Assembly: GCF_036965165.1 (NCBI RefSeq)
Contig: NZ_JBALOX010000013.1
Location: 9,111 to 73,110, forward strand
Source: Ferdinandcohnia sp036965165
GTDB lineage: Bacteria; Bacillota; Bacilli; Bacillales; Bacillaceae_L
Length of the DNA: 64,000 nt
Direction of reading: 5' to 3'
Position numbers and translations under genes: made by a program. Shown one piece after another: positions 1 to 8,841 of this stretch (the first letter of the stretch is position 1; each line of letters opens with the position of its first letter). Below the pieces are notes generated by a model, which was given only the letters and a program-made list of their open reading frames with translations, made no database searches and was not told the origin of the DNA.

Positions 1-1289
1 TCCTCTTTTCCCTCTTCAAGGGCCATACCCCTAATCGTTTCAAGTGAATTATGCAAAAAATGCGGATTAATTTGTGACTGAAGAACCCTTAATTCGCTCT
101 CTTTTTTATTAAGTGATAGCTCTGCTTCCTTAAGCTTTGATACATAAACTTCCTCTAACAAATTCGAAAGTCTCTCAACTGTATTATTAAATCCACGTGA
201 TAATTGACCAATTTCATCACTGGTTTCTACTTTCACTCTTCCGCTTAAGTTTCCAACTTCAACCTCTTTCATATAACGCTGCAATCTTCTTATAGGTCGA
301 ACGATTCTAAGTGTAAAAACTGTCCCCCAAAAATAAGCGAAAATAAGTGAAATAACGATTGTCCATGTAATAGCAGTTCGAATTTGTTTGATTGGATCAC
401 TTAAATCCTGGTATGGAACGGCTGAAAAAAATCTCCACCCTAGATTTGAAGAAAGTGAGTAGGAGACGAATTCCTTTTGCCCGTTCTCAATAATTAATGA
501 ACCACTTTCTTGTTCATCAAGGTTTAATAGTTGATTGTATTCAACCCTTGTACCCAGCTTTTGTGAATTAGGATGATACACATAGTGTCCTTTGTTATCC
601 AGGATAAAAAAGTATCCATTTTCACTTAATGTGACCAAACTCGAAATTTCTCTAATTCTCTTGAAATTGATATCGATTACAAGAATACCTACTGGCTTAA
701 ATGTATTTGGATTGAATAGTCGTCTGACGAGAGAAATAACCGGTACCTCTTTGTCTTTAATTTTTAACGTCCTACTTACTAGCATGACCATGCCGTTCTT
801 AGGTAAAGATGAGTACCAATATTCATCTTCTATTTTTGACGCTGGGTAATAATTACGCACCCCTAGTGTATCGATTACAAGCCCATTGTCCAGTATGGCG
901 GTAATATTTGAAATGTCAGGTCGTGAATATGCAGCATTTTTCAAGACACTTCGAGCTGCTTCATTCACTTCTCCGCTGGATATTGCCTTATTCGTTCTTA
1001 ATAAGGTGTTAAAGTCTGGTGAGTTAATAATTTTTAAACTCGTTATTTCAAAATCCTGTTCATAATATTCGATATGCGTCTCTACCTGCTCCATTATTTG
1101 TCTGCTTGATTGTTTGAATTCTTCTTCCAATTGAATGGAGGAAGTCCTATAGGAAATTAACCCGACGGCTAGAACTGGAAAAACCACAAGAATACTAGAA
1201 AAGAAAAAAAGCTTTGCCATTATTGATTTATTTTTTAATAAAATATAACGCTCAATAAATTCTGTCATTTTATTTCCTAGCATTCTCAT
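1..1289 (-). CDS. YesM-type sensor histidine kinase (C-terminus cut by left window edge)
   Basis: Membrane sensor kinase of a two-component system. Reading leftwards from an ATG at 1289 (GGAAAGGA ribosome site just upstream), the protein has an N-terminal membrane segment (about residues 25-45), a long extracellular part of Cache-like size, a second membrane segment near residue 310, a HAMP region, a coiled coil, and then the His_kinase motif QINPHFLHNSLE typical of the YesM/LytS class. The phosphoacceptor His lies about 20 residues before the window ends, so the ATPase domain is missing only because of the edge. It follows the TRAP operon on the same strand, behind a terminator. Kinases of this class next to TRAP genes usually sense the transported substrate; that role is inferred. 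A partner AraC-type response regulator would be expected just left of the window. Confidence 0.88.
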   Translation of the reverse strand, partial: MRMLGNKMTEFIERYILLKNKSIMAKLFFFSSILVVFPVLAVGLISYRTSSIQLEEEFKQSSRQIMEQVETHIEYYEQDFEITSLKIINSPDFNTLLRTNKAISSGEVNEAARSVLKNAAYSRPDISNITAILDNGLVIDTLGVRNYYPASKIEDEYWYSSLPKNGMVMLVSRTLKIKDKEVPVISLVRRLFNPNTFKPVGILVIDINFKRIREISSLVTLSENGYFFILDNKGHYVYHPNSQKLGTRVEYNQLLNLDEQESGSLIIENGQKEFVSYSLSSNLGWRFFSAVPYQDLSDPIKQIRTAITWTIVISLIFAYFWGTVFTLRIVRPIRRLQRYMKEVEVGNLSGRVKVETSDEIGQLSRGFNNTVERLSNLLEEVYVSKLKEAELSLNKKESELRVLQSQINPHFLHNSLETIRGMALEEGKE

Positions 1290-1339
1290 TATTTCCTTTC
1301 CGACAAGTCTAGATGTCCTCTTATCTATACATCATAATG

Positions 1340-1381
1340 AAAAATGCCTACCTAGTAAATAGATGATACTCCTAGGTAGGC
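1340..1381 (-). terminator. Intrinsic terminator after dctP
   Basis: A 10-bp perfect stem (1346-1355 with 1372-1381, GCCTACCTAG and its complement) is followed on the minus strand by a short T-run (1340-1344). It separates the TRAP operon from the downstream sensor kinase, so the kinase is probably expressed at a lower or separate level. Confidence 0.8.
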
Positions 1382-1405
1382 TGTCTTTCATATTAAAAGT
1401 CGTAA

Positions 1406-2428
1406 TTATTTTACTTCTTCTACTGCTTTAGCAAGTTCTGGGTATTTTTTTGTAAACTCATCGACTACAGGTTTAACAGCTGCCTGCCAAGGTGCTAGAT
1501 CATTAACCTCAGTGATTGTTACACCTGCATCTGTAATCTTTTGTAAAGATTTTTTCTCATAGTCAGCCCATGCTTGTCTTTGTGTTTCAACTGAGTCAAG
1601 AGCAGCTTGTCTGATAATTTCTTGATCCTTTTCAGAAAGCTTGTCCCACCCTACTTTACTCATTAATAATATTTCTGGAATACGTTGATGACCATCCATA
1701 ATGATATGTTTTGCTTCTTGGAAATGGTTTGATGAGTCAAAGCTTGGTAAGTTGTTTTCAGCACCATCAATGATTCCTGTTTGTAGGGCAGAGAATACTT
1801 CTCCATATGGCATTGGAGTTGCACTTGCGCCTAATGCTTCTAATAATTTGATATTCGTTTCACTTTGTTGAACACGGATTTTTAATCCATGTAAGTCTTC
1901 AAGACTTGTTAAAGGCTTAGATGAGTAGTAATTACGAGATCCTGAATCATAATAAGCAAGACCTTGCATTTTTGCATCTTGTAAACCATCTAATAAAGAT
2001 GTTCCAGTTTCACTATTTAAGAAGTTCCATAAATGCTCATCATTATCGAATAGGTAAGGAACTGAGAATACCGCTAATTGAGCGTTAAATTCTGCTAATG
2101 GACTTGCATTTGTTCTTGCAAAGTCGATCGCACCTAGTTGAACCTGCTCAAGAACTGATTTTTCATCGCCTAGCTGTCCGGAAGGAAATACTTCAACTGT
2201 AATTCTGCCGTCTGTTCTTTCACTTACTAAATCAGCAAATTTTTGGTCCCCAATAACTGTTGGGTAATCTACTGGGTGGTTATCCGCTAAGCGTAGTGTA
2301 AGCTTAGCTTCTTCTTTTTTAGAACCATCATTAGACGATCCAGCTTTATCTTGTCCGCCACATGCCGCAAGAACAGATGTAGCTAAAAGCGTAGTTGCGA
2401 TAATACCGAAAAACTTTTTGCTTTTCAT
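1406..2428 (-). CDS. dctP: TRAP transporter substrate-binding protein DctP
   Basis: Extracytoplasmic solute receptor of a tripartite ATP-independent periplasmic (TRAP) transporter, 340 aa. It has a lipoprotein signal peptide with lipobox LAAC near residue 22, so the mature protein is membrane-anchored outside the cell. Family hallmarks are visible: the conserved Arg region LKIRVQQSETN and the IDGAENN motif. TRAP receptors bind carboxylates such as C4-dicarboxylates, sialic acid or uronates; the ligand cannot be read from sequence. It is the third gene of dctQ-dctM-dctP. Because kdu/kdg uronate genes lie 12 kb away, a uronate ligand is possible but unproven. Confidence 0.92.
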   Translation of the reverse strand: MKSKKFFGIIATTLLATSVLAACGGQDKAGSSNDGSKKEEAKLTLRLADNHPVDYPTVIGDQKFADLVSERTDGRITVEVFPSGQLGDEKSVLEQVQLGAIDFARTNASPLAEFNAQLAVFSVPYLFDNDEHLWNFLNSETGTSLLDGLQDAKMQGLAYYDSGSRNYYSSKPLTSLEDLHGLKIRVQQSETNIKLLEALGASATPMPYGEVFSALQTGIIDGAENNLPSFDSSNHFQEAKHIIMDGHQRIPEILLMSKVGWDKLSEKDQEIIRQAALDSVETQRQAWADYEKKSLQKITDAGVTITEVNDLAPWQAAVKPVVDEFTKKYPELAKAVEEVK

Positions 2429-2483
2429 TCTGTTATCCCCCTAAATGTATGTTTGATTTTTTATAATTACACCTAACTCATGG

Positions 2484-3779
2484 TCAGCCTGCCATTAGAT
2501 TTGGAAGCCACATTACAACCCCAGGAACATAGGTGATAATTAATAGAACGATTAATAGTGCATAGAAGAATGGCATCATAGCCTTTGTACCTTGGGCGAT
2601 CGAAACCTTACCTATCGCACAACCTACAAATAAAACGGTTCCAACTGGTGGTGTTAATAATCCAATACCTGCATTAAGGATTAGAATAATACCAAACTGT
2701 ACCGGATCCATACCAAAGCTTGTCACTACTGGTAAAAGGATTGGTGTCATGATTAAAATCATTGGTGCCATATCCATTGGCGCACCTAGTAAAAGTAAGA
2801 TAACGTTAATGATTAATAGAATGATAATTGGATTATCAGAGATACCTAGTAATAAATCTGTTACTGCAGCCGGGATTTTTAAGAAAGCTAATAACCAACC
2901 AAATGCTGCTGAAGCGGCAATCAAGAAGAAAACCATTGAAACTGTTTTAAGTGTTTTCTTTAGGATTGGCCAAATCGTTTTAAAAGGTGCATCACGATAG
3001 ATACCAAACGCTAAAACGAAGGAATATAAACAAGCTAATGCTCCAGACTCAGTTGCTGTAAAGATCCCACTCATAATCCCGCCTAAAATAATGACTGCTG
3101 GGCTTAAAGAAAGAACCCCGTGAAGAATAGTACCCCCGATTTGATTTCTAGGGATTGGTTCTGCTTTTTTATATCCACGCTTTACTGCAATGATATAACC
3201 TGTAATACATAGGGCAGTTAGCATCATGATTCCAGGAACAATTCCAGCCATAAATAAGCTAGCAATGGAAACCCCCCCTGCTGCTAGTGAGTATAATACT
3301 AAGTTATGACTCGGTGGTACTACTACCCCTTGGATAGCGGATGCGATAGTAACACCTACTGCATAATCAGCTTCATACCCATTCTTTTTCATCATTGGAA
3401 TCATAACAGACCCTACTGATGAAACGTCTGCTACAGCAGAACCAGAAATATTTCCGAAGAATAGTGAGGCTACGCTATCTACCATCGCAAGACCCCCACG
3501 TATTCTACCAACCAATAAGGTTGCAAAGTTAACAATCCTAGTAGCTAATCCTCCGGCACTCATGATTTGTCCAGTTAAGATAAAAAATGGAATTGCCAGT
3601 AGGGAGAAGGAGTTGATCCCTTGTACCATTTGTTGGCCGATAACCGGTAATGGTATATCTAAATAAATGACTGTTAGTAATGATGAAATAACGAGTGTGA
3701 GTGAGATTGGAAATCTAAACAAGATCAACAGAACGAAACTCGACACTAAAATAATAATTGCGATCGTGGAGCTATCCAC
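2484..3779 (-). CDS. dctM: TRAP transporter large permease DctM
   Basis: Large membrane subunit of the TRAP transporter, 431 aa, the usual length for DctM. It is almost wholly hydrophobic with about 12 predicted membrane segments and typical family stretches such as GNISGSAVADVSSVGS and NAGIGLLTPPVGT. It catalyses sodium-driven uptake of the substrate delivered by DctP. It starts directly after the dctQ stop codon (no gap), indicating translational coupling, and is followed 55 bp later by dctP. Confidence 0.94.
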   Translation of the reverse strand: MDSSTIAIIILVSSFVLLILFRFPISLTLVISSLLTVIYLDIPLPVIGQQMVQGINSFSLLAIPFFILTGQIMSAGGLATRIVNFATLLVGRIRGGLAMVDSVASLFFGNISGSAVADVSSVGSVMIPMMKKNGYEADYAVGVTIASAIQGVVVPPSHNLVLYSLAAGGVSIASLFMAGIVPGIMMLTALCITGYIIAVKRGYKKAEPIPRNQIGGTILHGVLSLSPAVIILGGIMSGIFTATESGALACLYSFVLAFGIYRDAPFKTIWPILKKTLKTVSMVFFLIAASAAFGWLLAFLKIPAAVTDLLLGISDNPIIILLIINVILLLLGAPMDMAPMILIMTPILLPVVTSFGMDPVQFGIILILNAGIGLLTPPVGTVLFVGCAIGKVSIAQGTKAMMPFFYALLIVLLIITYVPGVVMWLPNLMAG

Positions 3780-4277
3780 TTACATCCCCTCCTCCAAGTC
3801 TTTATATCTTGCTGTATCCACATTGAATAGATGCAATAGTCCGTATAAACATATCATGACCCCTGTAACTGGCATGGTCAGATACGTAGCACTACTTGGA
3901 AGTTTTGTTGCTGGAAGAGTTGAGTCCATCATCAGAACCGTAAAATGCCATCCTTGAACTACAAGATAAATTCCAAAGGCTAAAACACTTAGATGAATAA
4001 TAACATCTAATACTTTATTAAACCCTTTTGGAAATAAATTCGTGAAGGAATCAATACCTAAATGAACGTATTCGCGAAAACCAATCGCAATTCCCATAAA
4101 AGCAAACCAACCTAATAATAAGAGTGTAATTTCTTCGGACCAAAAAAATACGAAGTTAAAGAAGTATCTAGTGGCAACCTGCATTGTAACAATAACTACA
4201 AGACACACTAGGGTTAAAAGCGTAAACTTTTCGAAAACGTTATCAATTAATGAATATATTTTTTTCAATAGATTCAT
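3780..4277 (-). CDS. dctQ: TRAP transporter small permease DctQ
   Basis: Small membrane subunit of the TRAP transporter, 165 aa with four hydrophobic segments as in the DctQ family. It includes the conserved region WSEEITLLLLGWFAFMGIAI. It pairs with DctM in the membrane. First gene of the leftward operon dctQ-dctM-dctP; a strong GGGGGAGA ribosome site precedes the ATG at 4277. A cre-like site lies 22 bp upstream of the start codon. Confidence 0.92.
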   Translation of the reverse strand: MNLLKKIYSLIDNVFEKFTLLTLVCLVVIVTMQVATRYFFNFVFFWSEEITLLLLGWFAFMGIAIGFREYVHLGIDSFTNLFPKGFNKVLDVIIHLSVLAFGIYLVVQGWHFTVLMMDSTLPATKLPSSATYLTMPVTGVMICLYGLLHLFNVDTARYKDLEEGM

Positions 4278-4298
4278 CTGTCTCCCCCCTTTTTTCTA

Positions 4299-4312
4299 AG
4301 AAAGCGTTTTCT
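4299..4312 (-). promoter_or_regulatory. cre-like site (catabolite control by CcpA) upstream of dctQ
   Basis: The sequence AGAAAGCGTTTTCT at 4299-4312 is a near-palindrome that fits the core of the Bacillus catabolite-responsive element (AANCG centre with flanking inverted bases). It lies 22 bp before the dctQ start codon, where CcpA binding would repress the TRAP operon when glucose is present. No clear -35/-10 pair was assigned. The call is motif-based only. Confidence 0.55.
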
Positions 4313-4528
4313 CATCTCAAATATTACTTTTTTAAGAATATTTTTAGAATGTTATTTTTTTAGGGAAATTTGTGTTTTTTTTAGGTGAGGAAAAAGAACA
4401 TGGTATATATAGAGGATTTTGAGAAATATAAGTATGTGGTGGATTTTATATTTCGTACACAATCAATTCTCTGACTGCTATAATGTGGTTATTCACTTGA
4501 AAACGCAGAGATACGTAGGAGCGGTCAC

Positions 4529-5875
4529 ATGTTATATTTATACGGCTTATTATTTATATCTTACTTTATTAATCTACTCATGAATGTTGAATGGCTTTCC
4601 TATTTTATTGGGATCTTAGCAATGGTTGCATGGCTTGTCTCCATTAAAGGATCATCCAAGCTTTTTAGCACGATCAGTGTTATTTTTGTTGGGACTGGTG
4701 TCTTGGTCTTTTTCTTTGAGGGCAGAGGTATAACTGAGTTTCCATTGTATATGACATCAATGATCCCGCTTTTAGCTATCTTTTATGTACTTCCATTTAT
4801 TAATTCCATTATCATTGTCGGCCGTTATGACCAACAAGTTAGTAAACTATTAAAGGTCCGCATCCATCATCTGGGACAATTGTATGGGCGGACATCGATT
4901 GTGACCTTTTTATTAGGTGGGTTTTTAAATCTTGCAACTCTTCCTCTTGTAAAGGCTGTGATTGAAAAAAATGTATTGCAGTTTAGTGAAAAGGTACGAA
5001 ATAAATTTATCGCTCAAGCGATGCTTAGAGGGTATGTATTAAGTATTGTGATTTCCCCAATGGAGTTACTTGTCATTTTAACAATCGAATATACACATAT
5101 TCCATATTTTCATATTTTACCCTGGTTAATCGTATTTACTATGATATTGCTTTTCATAAATTGGCTCATTGGTCATTTTTCTTATAAGAAAAATAACCTC
5201 GTTGAAGAGGGCAAGCCCATTTCCTCAACTAGTCCCAAACATTTGATGAAACAAAAGGTCTTTTCTTTAGTGATCTATTTAATATTGTTTATGATTGTAA
5301 TTGTGGGTGTGAATCATCTTTTAAATATTGGATTTCTACAAACCATTGCCATCGTGATTGTTCCTTTTTCATTTCTATGGGCGATTATGATTAAACGGTT
5401 AAAATCCTATGTGACATACGCTATTCCATTATGGAAAACGCGAACGATTGGATTAAAGAGCAATATGGTTCTCTTTTTAGGGGTTGGATTTTTTACAAGT
5501 AATTTAGGGGATTCGAGTTTTATAGATTACCTGCAGGAGCCTTTTACAAAGTTGAGCCACTATCCGTTATTCTTATTTTTATTCATTCAGGTTCTATTCC
5601 TTGTCCTTGCACTTACCGGTTTTCATCCATTGGTTACGTTAAGTATATTAACGGCCATAATAGAACCAATCATGCAGATTGTGGATCCTTTATCATTGAG
5701 TTTAGTTTTAATTACATCGGCTTTATCAACAACGATTGCTGGACCATTTAATGTTTCCGTTTCCATTACTGGAGATTTATTACATGTGAATTCATATAAG
5801 GTGTCGTTATGGAATATGGGCTTTGCCTTTTTATTTAGTGGCATCGGAACCATTATTGCCTTATTTTTATTATAA
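4529..5875 (+). CDS. Multi-pass membrane protein, possible ion-transporter-superfamily permease
   Basis: Hydrophobic protein of 448 aa with roughly 11-12 membrane segments. I do not recognise a named family. The pattern of two similar halves, with short Gly/Pro/Thr-rich stretches (GGFLNLATLPLV in the first half, AGPFNVSVSITGDLL near the C-terminus), resembles secondary carriers of the ion-transporter superfamily (DctM, CitMHS, ArsB types). This is inference. It stands alone, divergent from the TRAP operon and convergent with the dehydrogenase gene, so it could be a further organic-acid carrier. The start ATG follows a weak TAGGAG site. Confidence 0.6.
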   Translation: MLYLYGLLFISYFINLLMNVEWLSYFIGILAMVAWLVSIKGSSKLFSTISVIFVGTGVLVFFFEGRGITEFPLYMTSMIPLLAIFYVLPFINSIIIVGRYDQQVSKLLKVRIHHLGQLYGRTSIVTFLLGGFLNLATLPLVKAVIEKNVLQFSEKVRNKFIAQAMLRGYVLSIVISPMELLVILTIEYTHIPYFHILPWLIVFTMILLFINWLIGHFSYKKNNLVEEGKPISSTSPKHLMKQKVFSLVIYLILFMIVIVGVNHLLNIGFLQTIAIVIVPFSFLWAIMIKRLKSYVTYAIPLWKTRTIGLKSNMVLFLGVGFFTSNLGDSSFIDYLQEPFTKLSHYPLFLFLFIQVLFLVLALTGFHPLVTLSILTAIIEPIMQIVDPLSLSLVLITSALSTTIAGPFNVSVSITGDLLHVNSYKVSLWNMGFAFLFSGIGTIIALFLL

Positions 5876-5912
5876 AAAAAGCCCTGCCTCAGTTACATTC
5901 TGGGGCAGGGCT
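5873..5912 (-). terminator. Intrinsic terminator of the Gfo/Idh/MocA gene
   Basis: A 9-bp perfect GC-rich stem (5880-5888 with 5904-5912, AGCCCTGCC) is followed on the minus strand by seven T (5873-5879). It lies 32 bp past the stop codon of the leftward dehydrogenase. The plus strand has no T-run after the stem, so it serves the convergent upstream gene less well. Confidence 0.85.
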
Positions 5913-5943
5913 GCTTCATATCTGCTTCACACACTTTCTCTCG

Positions 5944-6969
5944 TTAAAGCTTAACCGGTCTTCCTGCTCTTGCTGATTGGTAAATGGCCAATATTAATTC
6001 AAGTGATTTTTTCGCTTCTTCACCGGTCACAAGTGGCTTCCGATTTTCCAAAATTGCTTGAACCACGTCTGTATATTGTTTGACGAAGGATTCATTTGAT
6101 TTTACGAGATTCGAGGACACATTATTTTCAATATTACTTTGTTTGTTCTCGTATTCCAAACCACTTTTAAACTTCCATTCCTTCACATTGTCGTTTTCAA
6201 TGATAACACTTCCATTTGTACCAAAAATATCAAGTGTAGTCGAAAAGCCAGGATATGCAGTCGTATTCCCTTCGATTAGGCCAAGCGCACCCGATTTAAA
6301 TTTCACTGTCGCGACAGCAATATCCTCAACTTCGATGCGTTCATGTGCACGGGTAGCTGTATAGGCATGAACCTCATCAACTGGACCCATTAGATAAAGG
6401 AGAAGATCAATATAATGGATGGATTGGTTGATTAATGCACCCCCACCGTCCAATTCCCATGTACCACGCCACGCACCGCTATCATAATATTCCTGTGAAC
6501 GATAGATCGTTGTGCGAGCAGCCCCAAAGTTTAATTGCCCAAACTCGCCTTCATCCAATACCTTTTTAACATCTTGAACGGCTTCATCGAAACGATGCTG
6601 GAAAATACAGCTTAATGTGACATTTGCATTTTGACATGCTTCAATGAGTTGATTTGTTTTTTCTAAAGTAATATCAATTGGTTTTTCAACAACTACGTGC
6701 TTGCCCGCCTTTGCAGCAGCAATTCCTAGTTGGGCATGGGTACCACTTGGCGTCACGATAGCAACCATATCGATTCCAGCATTAGTTAAAAAATCTTCGT
6801 AATCTGTGTAAGCCTTTAGATTGTATGTATCTGCCATCTTTTGAACCGTTTCCTTATTACGCGAGTAGACCGCAACAAGTTCAGCGTTTGCCACTTCATT
6901 TATGCTTTTTATATGGGTATTCGCAATGCTTCCGGATCCGACGACTCCGATTTTTAGCTTGTTTGACAT
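5944..6969 (-). CDS. Gfo/Idh/MocA-family NAD(P)-dependent oxidoreductase
   Basis: Cytoplasmic sugar or inositol-type dehydrogenase of 341 aa. The N-terminal Rossmann fold shows GVVGSGSIA (residues about 8-16), the family VVVEKP motif (about 93-98) and the catalytic His in NQSIHYIDLLLYL (about 180). The C-terminal half is the usual alpha/beta substrate domain. Such enzymes oxidise or reduce hydroxyls of sugars, inositols or sugar acids; the substrate cannot be told from sequence. It is a single-gene unit with its own promoter (7007-7036), AGGAGGAT ribosome site and terminator. Confidence 0.9.
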   Translation of the reverse strand: MSNKLKIGVVGSGSIANTHIKSINEVANAELVAVYSRNKETVQKMADTYNLKAYTDYEDFLTNAGIDMVAIVTPSGTHAQLGIAAAKAGKHVVVEKPIDITLEKTNQLIEACQNANVTLSCIFQHRFDEAVQDVKKVLDEGEFGQLNFGAARTTIYRSQEYYDSGAWRGTWELDGGGALINQSIHYIDLLLYLMGPVDEVHAYTATRAHERIEVEDIAVATVKFKSGALGLIEGNTTAYPGFSTTLDIFGTNGSVIIENDNVKEWKFKSGLEYENKQSNIENNVSSNLVKSNESFVKQYTDVVQAILENRKPLVTGEEAKKSLELILAIYQSARAGRPVKL

Positions 6970-7006
6970 GATACCATCCTCCTAAAATAATACGATTACT
7001 ACCATT

Positions 7007-7036
7007 AGTATAGGCTCTTTCATTTTAAAATGTAAA
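7007..7036 (-). promoter_or_regulatory. Sigma-A promoter for the Gfo/Idh/MocA gene
   Basis: On the minus strand TTTACA (7036-7031) and TATACT (7012-7007) are separated by 18 bp and lie about 40 bp upstream of the start codon at 6969. This is a motif match only. Confidence 0.6.
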
Positions 7037-7058
7037 CGTATATCATTTGAATAAAATG

Positions 7059-7095
7059 AAAAAGGATAAACAACTACTCACAGTTTTGTTTACCC
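7059..7095 (-). terminator. Terminator after the DUF4097 gene
   Basis: An imperfect long stem pairs GGATAAACAAC (7064-7074) with the GTTTTGTTTACCC segment (7083-7095) and is followed on the minus strand by TTTTT. It lies 26 bp past the DUF4097 stop codon at 7121. Confidence 0.75.
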
Positions 7096-7120
7096 TTTTT
7101 CGCTACATTTTGTACTGTAT

Positions 7121-8080
7121 TTATCTTATTTCAAAGTCACCAGAGCTTGTTCTTGCAGTAATCTGATATCCCCCTACTCCGATTTCACCCAGAATGCGGT
7201 GATCTGATTTTTCGGAGAACTTTATTCCTTCAATGTTGGCAATTCCATCGCCAGAACTACTTTTATAATCAACAGCCAAGGCCTCAGGTATTTGTACAAA
7301 GCTTACATCGATATCACCGCTGCTTGCTTCCATTGAAATATTACCTGTGATTTCTTCTGCATCAATTGTAATATCCCCAGACGATGTGTTGATGTTCATT
7401 TTTTCAGAAGATTGATTATTTGACTCAATATCACCACTACTTGTAAGAAATTCAATTTCCTTTGCCTCATTCTTTATTGCCGTAATATCACCGCTACTCG
7501 TTTCAATGTCAATCACATTTCCGACCGTATCTTTTACTTTAACATCACCGCTTGATGCTTCGAGATTTAGGCTTCCTTTAATTACACTTTTCATTATTTC
7601 AATATCACCAGATTCGGTTATGATAACCATTTCTTTAGAATTCATTTCTTCCACAACTATATCACCTGAAGATGCATTAATTTGAATAGAGTCATACATT
7701 TTTTCCGGAACTTTAATATTAAGGCTTACACGTGTGAAATTAAACATCATAAATTGGAACTTGTTTTTCTTTTCCATTGAAATTTCTACTGTATCCCCGT
7801 CTTCGTCAATATCGAGCTTGTATAGTGCTTTACTCTTTTTACCTACTTTCCCTGAAAACTCAACCTCAACCTGATCTTTCTTTGTAGGAATAACATTGAC
7901 ATCAACAGATGGTGAATCAATGATTATAGTAGTAATCCCTTCAGCAGAAACCTCTTGTTTCTCATTGACATCTACTGAACTAAAGGTAAAAGCCTCTACC
8001 CCAGAATTATTCAATGTAATAATTACGCCTAAAACTCCAATCAGCACAAGAATTAACGCTCCATACATTATTTTTCTCAT
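7121..8080 (-). CDS. DUF4097 (LiaG-like) beta-repeat membrane-anchored protein
   Basis: Protein of 319 aa with one N-terminal membrane anchor (residues about 5-25) and an extracellular part made of short beta-strand repeats. The motif SGD recurs nine times at about 17-21 residue spacing (SSGDI, ESGDI, SSGDV, SSGDF and others), characteristic of DUF4097 beta-solenoid proteins, a family that includes LiaG of the Bacillus cell-envelope stress operon. It ends in such a repeat. It starts 3 bp after the DUF1700 gene with its ribosome site inside that gene's end, so the two are translationally coupled. Molecular function is unknown; an envelope role is inferred from family and neighbours. Confidence 0.87.
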   Translation of the reverse strand: MRKIMYGALILVLIGVLGVIITLNNSGVEAFTFSSVDVNEKQEVSAEGITTIIIDSPSVDVNVIPTKKDQVEVEFSGKVGKKSKALYKLDIDEDGDTVEISMEKKNKFQFMMFNFTRVSLNIKVPEKMYDSIQINASSGDIVVEEMNSKEMVIITESGDIEIMKSVIKGSLNLEASSGDVKVKDTVGNVIDIETSSGDITAIKNEAKEIEFLTSSGDIESNNQSSEKMNINTSSGDITIDAEEITGNISMEASSGDIDVSFVQIPEALAVDYKSSSGDGIANIEGIKFSEKSDHRILGEIGVGGYQITARTSSGDFEIR

Positions 8081-8083
8081 TAT

Positions 8084-8602
8084 TTATTCTCCTTTTATTA
8101 ATCGTAAATTCCAATTCACATACATGGCAAAAATCTTATATAGTCCTTTACCCGCTTTTACCATTCCAACACCAAGCGCAAGGCCGATTCCGCAGAGCAG
8201 AATCGAAATAAAAAATTCCAAACCAGTGAACCCTCCGGTAAAAACCTGTGTTACAACTAAAAGTGGCGATACCACAAAGCAAAAAGACACAATCCAAAGA
8301 GATACATAGGTGGAAATGACTGCAATCGCTGGACCCAATACAAAAATACTGTTAAATAAAATCAGGCTGATTAAAGCAAGTATCATTCGTCCGCTATTTC
8401 GATAAGATTGTTTTTCGACTAAATGAGGTACTTCAGATGTATCTTCTAATGCAACTGACTCCATAAGACTTGAATTCGGGTTACGATTTTCTTTTGCTAC
8501 ATCGATAAGATCCTCATATAATTCAATCAGCTTTTCACGATCATCAGCCGGCAGCCCTTTTAGACGTTCTTCCAAATCCTGAAGCATTTTGTCATTATTC
8601 AT
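8084..8602 (-). CDS. DUF1700/HAAS-domain membrane protein
   Basis: Protein of 172 aa. The N-terminal part (about residues 1-50) is a helical HAAS-type domain with the pattern LEERLKGLPADDREKLIELY, followed by a linker and three to four membrane segments (about residues 70-155). DUF1700 proteins are usually encoded beside DUF4097 partners and commonly with a PadR regulator. Here no PadR gene is present; instead a NarL-type two-component pair is divergent. The ATG has a GAAAGGAT ribosome site 9 bases upstream. Function is unknown. Confidence 0.82.
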   Translation of the reverse strand: MNNDKMLQDLEERLKGLPADDREKLIELYEDLIDVAKENRNPNSSLMESVALEDTSEVPHLVEKQSYRNSGRMILALISLILFNSIFVLGPAIAVISTYVSLWIVSFCFVVSPLLVVTQVFTGGFTGLEFFISILLCGIGLALGVGMVKAGKGLYKIFAMYVNWNLRLIKGE

Positions 8603-8841
8603 GTTTCTCGATCCTTTCTAACTTCCTATGACCTTATCATACAAGGTAAAAGTCATATGACTATAGTGAAGCCAGTCACAATATTTGTAAGTGAATGATA
8701 ATATGACGGAATGCTCCACTTACTTTGTAAAAAAAGATATGCATGTATGTCATTTTTTTAATTTATAGGCTACTAGGTTTACCTAATTTCTTGTAATATA
8801 GGTAGGGATAGGAAAAAAGTCTTGTAGATTGAGGTGTGGAT

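Noticed and set aside
7031..7046. cre site in front of the Gfo/Idh/MocA gene
   Set aside because: TGTAAACGTATATCA resembles a cre but has one extra base in the right half; too weak to call.
7121..8602. PadR-type regulator expected with DUF1700/DUF4097
   Set aside because: No winged-helix PadR gene is present on either side; the only regulators are the divergent two-component pair.
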